From contig CAYXHM010000002.1 in NCBI GenBank assembly GCA_964464965.1, positions 124,001 to 188,000 on the forward strand: a stretch of 64,000 nucleotides of DNA. The letters run 5' to 3'. Positions 8,350-15,086 of the stretch are shown piece after piece (the first letter of the stretch is position 1; each line of letters begins with the position of its first letter). Below the pieces are notes generated by a model. It saw only the letters and a program-made list of their open reading frames with translations, had not been told where the DNA came from and searched no databases. Source of the DNA: UBA5543 sp964464965. GTDB lineage: Bacteria > Bacteroidota > Bacteroidia > Chitinophagales > Chitinophagaceae. A program made the position numbers and the translations under genes.

Positions 8350-8459
8350 AATTGTTGCACTTTGTTGCGTTTTTCAGTGTCTTTCCTGTTATTACCGCAT
8401 TTATAAAATGCCGAATAGTAATGTGAGGCACCGAATTGTTGCATTTTGTTGTGTTTTTC
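8350..8459 (+). repeat. Pair of 26-base direct repeats upstream of mutL
   Basis: AATTGTTGCACTTTGTTGCG at 8350 and AATTGTTGCATTTTGTTGTG at 8434, each followed by TTTTTC. They differ at two positions and are spaced 84 bases start to start. They could be binding sites for a regulator or remnants of a local duplication. Confidence 0.6.
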
Positions 8460-8627
8460 GGGCTTTTTTAAAATGTATCCGTCCACATATTCTATAAAAA
8501 CTCCCATACATTTCATGGCAACTTTATACATTCAAATATACGTAAAATTGCTGTTTTTAGCAACTAAAATGCGGCCTGAAAAAGCTTACAGAGGTTTTGT
8601 ACCTTTAGCGGAGAATATTACGATAAT

Positions 8628-8987
8628 ATGATAGGCGCCATAATAAAAGGCAAATGCCCCAAATGCCGGGAAGGGGATATATATGTCAATAAAAGTGTAT
8701 TTCCACTTAGTAAATGCATGGCGCTGGTTGACCACTGCCCTAAATGCGGGCAGAGAATAAAATCGAAAAATGACAATGCACCGGGCATGAATTATGCGGT
8801 AAGCGTGGTGGTGTATGCCATAGGCTTTATCGTATATGCATTAATATGGGGCATTAATGCTACGGACAATAGCATGATCTACTCATTTGTATTCGCCACG
8901 GTGCTGGTCATCATTTTACAGCCCTGGCTGATGCGCCTGTCTAAAAACATATACCTGTACCTATTTATTAAATTCAAGAACGAGTAA
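8628..8987 (+). CDS. DUF983 family membrane protein with zinc-ribbon-like cysteines
   Basis: A 119-residue protein. It begins with two cysteine pairs, CPKCREG (about residues 10-16) and CPKCGQRI (about residues 38-45), arranged as a small zinc ribbon. Two membrane helices follow (YAVSVVVYAIGFIVYALIW and FVFATVLVIILQPWLM). This is the standard DUF983 layout. Members are often near cytochrome oxidase genes in other phyla, but nothing here supports a respiratory link. Function unknown. ATG start; transcribed alone, towards the MbnP-like gene 72 bases downstream. Confidence 0.85.
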   Translation: MIGAIIKGKCPKCREGDIYVNKSVFPLSKCMALVDHCPKCGQRIKSKNDNAPGMNYAVSVVVYAIGFIVYALIWGINATDNSMIYSFVFATVLVIILQPWLMRLSKNIYLYLFIKFKNE

Positions 8988-9018
8988 GGCTAATCTGCAA
9001 ACAGGTGCTAAAATTGCA

Positions 9019-9026
9019 TATATTTG
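9019..9026 (+). promoter_or_regulatory. -7 element for the MbnP/MbnH pair
   Basis: TATATTTG matches TAnnTTTG. The sequence 21 bases upstream is CTG instead of TTG. It sits 33 bases before the ATG at 9060 and overlaps the TTG at 9024, which argues against the TTG being the start. Confidence 0.4.
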
Positions 9027-9059
9027 AGTATTGATTACTATAACCAAATAACTGACAAG

Positions 9060-10034
9060 ATGATAAAACATATACCTGCAGCAATACTATTCATCAGCTC
9101 TATGCTTTGTTTCGGGTACACGCCTGCACAAACACCTGTAGAACTGCATATAACGCATAAACTTGGCGGTGCAAATTTTGCCTTAAAACAGACTGCACAA
9201 AACAACCTGGGCCATAATTTTTATGTTGACAGGCTGGAGTATTATATTTCAGGCATCAGCATAAAGCATGATGGCGGTGCGGTAACCGAGGTACCTGCGC
9301 ATTATATACTGGCAGATGCGGGCACAAATGTAGTAAGCGCATTGGGTTCTTATAATATTACCAATATCGAATCAGTATCATTTCACATAGGCGTAGATAC
9401 ACCTATTAACCATGCCGACCCCGCACAACATCCCACGGGCCATCCTTTAGCCTTAAAATCACCACCTATGCACTGGGGTTGGGCATCGGGCTACCGTTTT
9501 ATAGCTATAGAAGGTATGTGCGGCACCAACATGGACAAAGTGTACAGCATACATGCACTGGAAGACAACCTGTATATGGAAGCTACCGTGCCTGTGACGG
9601 GGAAACTACGTTCGGGCAAATTAATCATTGCCTTAGAGGCTGAATATACTAATGCTTTAAAAGATATGGATTTGTCATCCGGCCAGGCGGCACATGGTAA
9701 CGGTGTTATTGAAACAAAACTGGTTGAAAATTTCAGAAATAATGTGTTCTCAGAAGGGCACCCTGTATCTGTAAATAATGCGATTGCTTTAGCCGGTAAT
9801 ATCAAGGTTTATCCTAACCCATCTGTTAATGGCAACTGCTATGTTTCTTTTACAGATGCGGCACAGGAAGCCCGTGTTACTGTGACCAACACAACGGGCC
9901 AAGTTATAGCACAGCAGCAAAAGGCCACCGGCAACAATACTGTTCAACTGCAACTACAACAGCCGGGCCTTTACTTTGTATCTGTACAGTATGCAGATGG
10001 CAGCCGTGCTGCCACTAAGTTTACCGTGTATTAG
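9060..10034 (+). CDS. MbnP-like copper-binding protein with T9SS C-terminal sorting domain
   Basis: The protein has 324 residues from the ATG at 9060. I prefer this start to the TTG at 9024 because it places a signal peptide (MIKHIPAAILFISSMLCFGY) at the N-terminus. The body matches the MbnP family: FYVDRLEYYISGI, a GVDTPINHADPAQHPTGHP segment, and MHWGWASGYRFIAIEG with Trp139 and Trp141. In characterised MbnP a tryptophan is oxidised to kynurenine by the di-heme partner MbnH, making a copper site. The last 75 residues (KVYPNPSVNGNCYVSF onward) form a T9SS type A sorting domain, so export to the cell surface is expected. The partner gene starts 2 bases after the stop. No methanobactin genes are present. 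Confidence 0.82.
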   Translation: MIKHIPAAILFISSMLCFGYTPAQTPVELHITHKLGGANFALKQTAQNNLGHNFYVDRLEYYISGISIKHDGGAVTEVPAHYILADAGTNVVSALGSYNITNIESVSFHIGVDTPINHADPAQHPTGHPLALKSPPMHWGWASGYRFIAIEGMCGTNMDKVYSIHALEDNLYMEATVPVTGKLRSGKLIIALEAEYTNALKDMDLSSGQAAHGNGVIETKLVENFRNNVFSEGHPVSVNNAIALAGNIKVYPNPSVNGNCYVSFTDAAQEARVTVTNTTGQVIAQQQKATGNNTVQLQLQQPGLYFVSVQYADGSRAATKFTVY

Positions 10035-10036
10035 GA

Positions 10037-11062
10037 ATGTATTACAGGCTGTATATTTTCATTTTTGTAGTGGGCGCAGCCATTGGTTACAGCGCGTGCA
10101 AAAAAGAAAATAAAGTACCACCACCGGAAGTGTCGCTCAGAACGGCGCCACCGGGGTTTCCTGCTATTCCTTTTCCGGAGGACAACCAGTTTTCGATGGA
10201 GAAATGGGAACTCGGCAAGAAATTGTTTTACGACAAAATGCTGTCTGTAGATTACTCTGCAAGCTGCGCATCCTGCCATGCCACATCCCTTGCCTTTACA
10301 GATGGCCTGCCTAAAAGCAAAGGAGCAGGCAACGTGACAGCACGCAGGAACGCCCCCACGCTTACCAATGTAGCCTACCAACCCTACTATATGAAGGAAG
10401 GTGGCGTGCCTACGCTGGAAATGCAGGTACTGGTGCCTATACAGGAACATGATGAACTGAACTTTGATATTGTATTGATAGCAGAACGTATGCGGCAGAT
10501 ACCAGAATATGTTGCCATGAGTAAGCAGATATTCAACCGTGAACCTGACCCATATGTTATCACCCGTGCTATAGCTACTTTTGAACGTACGCTGGTAAGC
10601 GGCAACAGCTATTACGACCAGTACCTGTACAGGGGGCGGGCAGACAGGCTAACTGATGCCGCAAAAAAAGGGATGCAGCTCTTCTTCAGTGAACGTGCAG
10701 GGTGCAGTAGCTGTCATAATGGTTTTAACTTTACCAATTACGCATTTGAGAACAATGGTTTGCACGATTTGTATGCCGACAACGGGCGGGAACGTTTTAC
10801 CCGAAAACCAGAAGATAACGGACGGTTTAAAGTACCTACCCTTAGAAATATAGCGTTGACAGCACCCTATATGCACGATGGCAGTATCGCTACATTAGCC
10901 GAAGTAATAGCGCATTATAATTCAGGCGGCAAAGCTCATGCAAATAAAAGCGGAAACATCAGGCCGCTTGGACTATCTGAAACAGAACAGCAGTACCTGC
11001 ATGCATTTTTAGAAAGCCTGACAGATATTGAGTTTGGCAGTAACCCGCTTTATAATAATTAA
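10037..11062 (+). CDS. Di-heme cytochrome c peroxidase/MbnH-like lipoprotein
   Basis: A 341-residue lipoprotein. The signal ends with a lipobox at GYSAC21. Two heme c sites are seen, CASCH (77-81) and CSSCH (223-227), in the arrangement of the bacterial cytochrome c peroxidase/MauG superfamily. Family blocks include RRNAPTLTNVAYQPYYM, FKVPTLRNIALTAPYMHDGS and LAEVIAHYNSGG. The tight coupling to the MbnP-like gene (2-base gap) makes MbnH the best match, i.e. an oxidase that modifies tryptophan in its partner, rather than a general peroxide scavenger. It should be anchored in the periplasm or outer membrane and needs the cytochrome c maturation system. Confidence 0.87.
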   Translation: MYYRLYIFIFVVGAAIGYSACKKENKVPPPEVSLRTAPPGFPAIPFPEDNQFSMEKWELGKKLFYDKMLSVDYSASCASCHATSLAFTDGLPKSKGAGNVTARRNAPTLTNVAYQPYYMKEGGVPTLEMQVLVPIQEHDELNFDIVLIAERMRQIPEYVAMSKQIFNREPDPYVITRAIATFERTLVSGNSYYDQYLYRGRADRLTDAAKKGMQLFFSERAGCSSCHNGFNFTNYAFENNGLHDLYADNGRERFTRKPEDNGRFKVPTLRNIALTAPYMHDGSIATLAEVIAHYNSGGKAHANKSGNIRPLGLSETEQQYLHAFLESLTDIEFGSNPLYNN

Positions 11063-11088
11063 ACCGGTAATCTCTCAAAAAGCAAATC

Positions 11089-11721
11089 TTACAATTCACT
11101 TAATACTACCTCAAGCTCCGCAATCATCATAGCCGTTGCGCCCCATATTATGTGCTCTTTATCCCATTCATAAACAGGCGCTTTTATAGTAATATCCGGG
11201 AAGGCAGATGGTGTGATGCTCCTAACTGATTTTATTGCGGGATTGAATAACTCCCGTATGGGCACTTCCAGTACATATTGCACCTCATCCACGCTCAAAC
11301 TATATTCAGGATGCCCGGGCAAAAAGCCAACATAGGGATATACATTGGAATTGCTGACGGGTATATACAAGGGGCTTAACTGCCCCAGCACTTCTATTTC
11401 TGCCGATGGTATGCCTACTTCTTCAAAGGTCTCGCGCAGGGCAGTGGTTTGCAGGGTATCATCAGCCGCATCGCGCCTGCCACCGGGGAAACTTATTTGC
11501 CCCCCATGCGCTTTGCCATCTTCTATACGTTTTATCAGCAGCAGGTACAGTTCATCCTGCATAGGGAACAGTAATGCAAGCACGCCGCTTTCCCTGGCAT
11601 CTGCAGGTACCTCCGCCGGCAGAGGCCTTACGCGGCTGGCCATTATGTTTTGGGCATCTACCCCGGGCAGGGGTTGCTGCAATCTCTTTTTTAATGCTGT
11701 TATCTGTTCTGTATAAATCAA
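11089..11721 (-). CDS. CoA-pyrophosphatase-type Nudix hydrolase
   Basis: A 210-residue Nudix hydrolase. The UPF0035 block typical of CoA pyrophosphatases is present as HGGQISFPGGRRDAADD, followed by the Nudix helix TALRETFEEVGI. These enzymes split CoA or acyl-CoA into 3',5'-ADP and phosphopantetheine and need Mg or Mn. The start is a TTG directly after the TGA stop of the upstream CDGSH gene (TGATTG), which suggests translational coupling. No in-frame ATG occurs before residue 27. Convergent with the MbnH-like gene, without a visible terminator between them. Confidence 0.87.
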   Translation of the reverse strand: MIYTEQITALKKRLQQPLPGVDAQNIMASRVRPLPAEVPADARESGVLALLFPMQDELYLLLIKRIEDGKAHGGQISFPGGRRDAADDTLQTTALRETFEEVGIPSAEIEVLGQLSPLYIPVSNSNVYPYVGFLPGHPEYSLSVDEVQYVLEVPIRELFNPAIKSVRSITPSAFPDITIKAPVYEWDKEHIIWGATAMMIAELEVVLSEL

Positions 11722-12156
11722 TCATTCATCTTTAAAACCACAGGTATTATGTGTACCATCACAAAACGGCTTGTTGGCCGATTGCCCGCAACGGCACAAT
11801 GCAGTTACTTTTGCCCGTTCACTTTCATTACCATGCTTATCTTTCAAAATAATATTGCCATGTACCAGCAATGGCCCGTTTTTAGTTACCTCCACCCTGG
11901 TAGCGGCCTGCACTGTACCCGTAGCAGTGGGAATTTCATTTCTGAAATAACTCAGCGCGGCAGACGGGCAGGCATCTACCTGGGCTATGATGGCATCGGT
12001 ACCGGCGCCATCTATTTTTACCCAGGGTTTTACCCGGGGGTCGAATACAGCGGGTAAACCCGTCCAGCATTTTTTAGAATGTATGCACAGGGCGGGCTTC
12101 CACACTACTGTTACCTCGCCATTGGTATAATGCTTGGTAATATTATCAGGATTCAT
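11722..12156 (-). CDS. Iron-sulfur protein: YjdI-like ferredoxin domain fused to CDGSH domain
   Basis: A 144-residue protein with two iron-sulfur modules. The N-terminal half has CIHSKKCWTGLPAVF and a later VDACPSAAL, the cysteine layout of the YjdI-like 4Fe-4S mono-cluster domain (Fer4_19). The C-terminal half has CRCGQSANKPFCDGTH, a complete CDGSH 2Fe-2S motif with three Cys and one His. Both domains are known in separate and fused forms. Cellular role is not settled; electron transfer or cluster handling is likely. Cytoplasmic, no signal. The Nudix gene starts immediately after its stop. Confidence 0.85.
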   Translation of the reverse strand: MNPDNITKHYTNGEVTVVWKPALCIHSKKCWTGLPAVFDPRVKPWVKIDGAGTDAIIAQVDACPSAALSYFRNEIPTATGTVQAATRVEVTKNGPLLVHGNIILKDKHGNESERAKVTALCRCGQSANKPFCDGTHNTCGFKDE

Positions 12157-12202
12157 ACCGATACTTTTTTACTTAATTGTAATTTATACAATAGTTTTAT
12201 AA

Positions 12203-12922
12203 TTACCATTCCATAGGCACTTCAAACAACAGTACATCGCTTTGCTCTGTTGCTGTTATTTCCAATTCCTCGATACCTGTAACGCCTATAGCGTCTCTCT
12301 TTAGCAATTGCCTGCCGCTGGTACTTACATTACCATCTATCATAAAAACGTACAAGCCATTACCCGGCGCATGTGTAGTATAAGATAATGTTTTACCTAC
12401 CCCTATGGTAGCACGGTGTATCCATGCGTCCTGGTGTATTTTTATGCCCCCGTCTTCTTTTCCCTCCGGAGATACCAGGGGCTGCCACTTGTTCACCCTT
12501 TCTTCCGCAGGAAAAAGGCGCTGGTCGTAACGGGGCTGCACATTTTTCTTATTCGGAAATATCCAGGTCTGCAGGAGGTTCACCTCTTTATCTTTATTAT
12601 GGTTGTACTCGCTGTGAAAGACACCTGTGCCTGCGCTCATTACCTGCACCTCGCCGGGATGTATTGCCTGTGTGTGGCCCATACTGTCTTTATGTTCCAG
12701 CGCGCCATCCAGCACTATGGTTATGATCTCCATATTGTCGTGCGGGTGTTTGCCAAAGCCCATACCCGGCGCTACTATATCATCATTCAGCACGCGCAAT
12801 GCGCCAAAATGTATGCGCTCCGCGTCGTGGTAGCCCGCAAAGCTGAAAGAGTGTTTCGCATTAAGCCATCCGTGGTCTGCGTGCCCCCTTGATGCCGCAG
12901 CATGAAATATTATTTTTGCCAT
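12203..12922 (-). CDS. Pirin-family protein (YhhW-like)
   Basis: A 239-residue cytoplasmic pirin. The start region shows HADHGWLNAKHSFSFAGYHD, the family hallmark, followed by GFGKHPHDNMEIITIVLDG and AGTGVFHSEYNH, which carry the His/Glu metal ligands. The closing cupin ends in LLFEVPMEW. E. coli YhhW, of the same size and motif order, has quercetin 2,3-dioxygenase activity in vitro. The natural substrate is unknown. It is the second pirin in this window and, unlike the one at 4345, has no export signal. A -7-like element lies 46 bases upstream. Confidence 0.9.
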   Translation of the reverse strand: MAKIIFHAAASRGHADHGWLNAKHSFSFAGYHDAERIHFGALRVLNDDIVAPGMGFGKHPHDNMEIITIVLDGALEHKDSMGHTQAIHPGEVQVMSAGTGVFHSEYNHNKDKEVNLLQTWIFPNKKNVQPRYDQRLFPAEERVNKWQPLVSPEGKEDGGIKIHQDAWIHRATIGVGKTLSYTTHAPGNGLYVFMIDGNVSTSGRQLLKRDAIGVTGIEELEITATEQSDVLLFEVPMEW

Positions 12923-12967
12923 ACTTAGTTGTTAAACAGTTGATAAATGTATCTACATTAATTAATA

Positions 12968-12975
12968 CAAAGTTA
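12968..12975 (-). promoter_or_regulatory. -7 element for the pirin gene
   Basis: TAACTTTG on the minus strand, a full TAnnTTTG match 46 bases before the ATG. No TTG is found at the -33 position. Confidence 0.35.
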
Positions 12976-13032
12976 TAACTAAAACTGCTGTAGCAGTGAA
13001 ATGGCATGGCTATACAAGTATTGATAATGTTA

Positions 13033-13046
13033 ATACTTTAAAGTAT
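13033..13046. promoter_or_regulatory. 14-base perfect palindrome upstream of the MORN-repeat gene
   Basis: ATACTTTAAAGTAT is a perfect palindrome in the intergenic space between the divergent pirin and MORN-repeat genes, 56 bases before the latter's ATG. It could be an operator. AT-rich palindromes also occur by chance, so confidence is low. Confidence 0.3.
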
Positions 13047-13101
13047 AGAAACTGTGCTGAGGATTAATTACTAATTTGGGTGGTAAATAAGCTGAGTAAT
13101 T

Positions 13102-13848
13102 ATGAATATAAAACCGGCAATACTAGTTGGCGCACTGTTGCTCATTGCCAATATTGCCAGCACGGCAAAGCAAATGGATACGATAATAGTGCAGGAACCC
13201 GGTGGTTGGGAACATGTATCTATTATTGTAAGTGCCAACGGACAGGTTGCGCAGGATGGCCATATGCTGAATGGTAAAAAAGAAGGTACATGGACGGTAT
13301 ATGCCACTTCAAAATATCCTAAAACTATTACCAACTACAGGGAGGGTAAAAAGAATGGAATGGAAGTAACTTTTAACGCGAAAGGTGCGCTGGAGTCTTT
13401 AGAAAACTACAAAGAGGATAAACTACACGGTATAAAAAGAACTTACCACCCTGTAGAGGGCAAACTGCTGACAGAGGAAGCATATGCTGATGGTAAACTG
13501 CATGGCGACTACACGATATACTACAATAATGGTTTCAGACAGGAGTCGGGCCATGCGGATAACGGTAAATATAATGGTAAAAGGATATGGTACTACCCCA
13601 CAGGTAAAATAGCCGTAACTTATGAATACGTGGACAACCTGAAAAACGGCGAATCGGTAGTGTACTATGAAAGTGGTTTTCTGCAGGAGGCCGGAACCTA
13701 CAAAAACGATATGCGCACCGGCACCTGGAAGGAGTATGACAATAATGGCCGCCTGAAGGCGGAGGGGCCTTATATAAAAGATGATAAAAAAGGCGACTGG
13801 AAAGAATACAATGAGAAGGGTGAGATAATTAATACTTTTAAATACTAA
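13102..13848 (+). CDS. Exported MORN-repeat (YwqK-type) protein
   Basis: A 248-residue protein with a signal peptide (MNIKPAILVGALLLIANIAS) followed by about seven MORN_2 repeats. They are recognised by recurring units such as NGKKEGTWTVY, DGKLHGDYTIYYNNGF, NGKRIWYYPTGKI and DMRTGTWKEYDNNG. Many database entries call such proteins YwqK-family antitoxins, but no toxin is adjacent and the protein is exported, so an antitoxin role is unlikely. A surface or periplasmic scaffold role is more plausible. It ends 9 bases before the response regulator and is probably co-transcribed with it. Confidence 0.82.
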   Translation: MNIKPAILVGALLLIANIASTAKQMDTIIVQEPGGWEHVSIIVSANGQVAQDGHMLNGKKEGTWTVYATSKYPKTITNYREGKKNGMEVTFNAKGALESLENYKEDKLHGIKRTYHPVEGKLLTEEAYADGKLHGDYTIYYNNGFRQESGHADNGKYNGKRIWYYPTGKIAVTYEYVDNLKNGESVVYYESGFLQEAGTYKNDMRTGTWKEYDNNGRLKAEGPYIKDDKKGDWKEYNEKGEIINTFKY

Positions 13849-13857
13849 ACGCTGCAT

Positions 13858-15021
13858 ATGGCACAAACAATATTGGTAATAGATGATGAACGCGCTATCA
13901 GGAACACCTTGAAAGACATATTGTCTTTTGAAGGTTTTGAGATAGAAGAAGCTGCAGATGGCGCAGAAGGGCTGGAGATGATAAAAGCCAAAGATTATGA
14001 CTGCATACTCTGCGATGTAAAAATGCCTAAAATGGACGGGCTGGAAGTGCTGGATAATGTAAAAGAAATAAAACCTGACATCCCCTTCATAGTAATATCC
14101 GGGCACGGTAATATTGAAACTGCTGTAGATGCTGTAAAAAAAGGCGCCTTCGATTTTATAGCAAAACCGCCGGACCTGAACCGCCTGCTGATAACCATAC
14201 GTAATGCGATGGATAAGGGCAGCCTGGTAACTGAAACCAAACAACTGCGCAAACGCATAGCACGCAACTCTGAAATGATAGGCAATTCTGCCGCTATGCA
14301 GCATATACACCAGACGATAGAAAAAGTTGCCGCTACAGATGCCCGCGTACTGATAACCGGTGCTAATGGTGTGGGTAAAGAACTGGTAGCACGCAATATT
14401 CATGAACTAAGCTCGCGTGCCAACGGGCCGCTGATAGAAGTAAACTGTGCAGCCATACCATCTGAATTGATAGAGAGCGAACTGTTTGGCCATGAGAAAG
14501 GTTCATTTACATCGGCCATAAAGCAGAGGATAGGCAAGTTTGAACAGGCAAGGGGTGGTACACTCTTCCTGGATGAAATAGGCGATATGAGCCTTGACGC
14601 CCAGGCAAAGGTATTGCGGGCCTTACAGGAAAGCAAAATAACCCGTGTAGGGGGTGATAAGGAAATAAAGGTAGATGTACGCGTAATAGCCGCTACCAAC
14701 AAAGACCTGATGCAGGAAGTAGAAGAAAAAAAATTCAGGCTGGACCTTTACCACCGCCTGAGCGTGATACTGATAAAAGTGCCTACACTAAATGAGCGCA
14801 GTGAAGATATACCCGAGCTGGTACAATACTTTATAAACGAAATAAGCAACGAGTACAACCAGGCAAAAAAAGAAATAGAAAAAGCTGCACTGGATAGTAT
14901 GCAGAAACACACCTGGACCGGGAACATACGCGAACTGCGTAACGCAGTAGAGCGACTTATAATTTTCAGCGATAAAAAAATTGTGAAAAAAGATGTAGAT
15001 ACTTATATCCTGCAGAAATAA
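13858..15021 (+). CDS. Sigma-54-type response regulator lacking a DNA-binding domain
   Basis: A 387-residue protein with a receiver domain (phosphoacceptor Asp53 in DYDCILCDVKMP) and a sigma-54 AAA+ domain. Walker A is GANGVGKE (168-175) and Walker B is GTLFLDE (234-240). The sigma-54 contact loop normally reads GAFTGA, but here it is GSFTSA (215-220). The protein stops shortly after IRELRNAVERL, so the Fis-type helix-turn-helix of NtrC relatives is missing. Without it, activation from solution or another output is likely. No cognate kinase is adjacent. It follows the MORN-repeat gene closely and is closed by a strong terminator. Confidence 0.9.
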   Translation: MAQTILVIDDERAIRNTLKDILSFEGFEIEEAADGAEGLEMIKAKDYDCILCDVKMPKMDGLEVLDNVKEIKPDIPFIVISGHGNIETAVDAVKKGAFDFIAKPPDLNRLLITIRNAMDKGSLVTETKQLRKRIARNSEMIGNSAAMQHIHQTIEKVAATDARVLITGANGVGKELVARNIHELSSRANGPLIEVNCAAIPSELIESELFGHEKGSFTSAIKQRIGKFEQARGGTLFLDEIGDMSLDAQAKVLRALQESKITRVGGDKEIKVDVRVIAATNKDLMQEVEEKKFRLDLYHRLSVILIKVPTLNERSEDIPELVQYFINEISNEYNQAKKEIEKAALDSMQKHTWTGNIRELRNAVERLIIFSDKKIVKKDVDTYILQK

Positions 15022-15030
15022 CATAAAACA

Positions 15031-15073
15031 CTAAAAAGGGAATGGCCGCAATATGCGGCCATTCCCTTTTTAG
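15031..15073. terminator. Bidirectional terminator, 19-bp perfect stem
   Basis: AAAAAGGGAATGGCCGC pairs perfectly with GCGGCCATTCCCTTTTT around the loop AATAT, and two further outer pairs (CT with AG) extend the stem. A-rich and T-rich flanks let it work for both the response regulator and the convergent Ig-repeat gene. Confidence 0.9.
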
Positions 15074-15086
15074 ATTTACATCTGTA

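Larger units (their letters stand above)
8300..8627. other. 328-base gene-free region between mutL and the DUF983 gene
   Basis: This divergent intergenic region carries the mutL promoter and two near-identical 26-base direct repeats at 8350-8375 and 8434-8459. A 73-codon minus-strand frame spans it (8310-8531), but it merely translates the repeats and overlaps the promoter, so I do not call it a gene. A TACCTTTA element at 8610-8617 may serve the DUF983 gene. Confidence 0.5.

Noticed and set aside
8310..8531. 73-codon minus-strand frame upstream of mutL
   Set aside because: It translates two direct DNA repeats and covers the mutL promoter; its peptide repeats are a by-product of the DNA repeats.
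9024..9059. TTG start for the MbnP-like gene
   Set aside because: It overlaps the -7 element and adds twelve residues before a proper signal peptide that starts at the ATG.
13102..13848. YwqK-type antitoxin label for the MORN-repeat protein
   Set aside because: It has a signal peptide and no toxin gene is near, so a toxin-antitoxin module is not supported.
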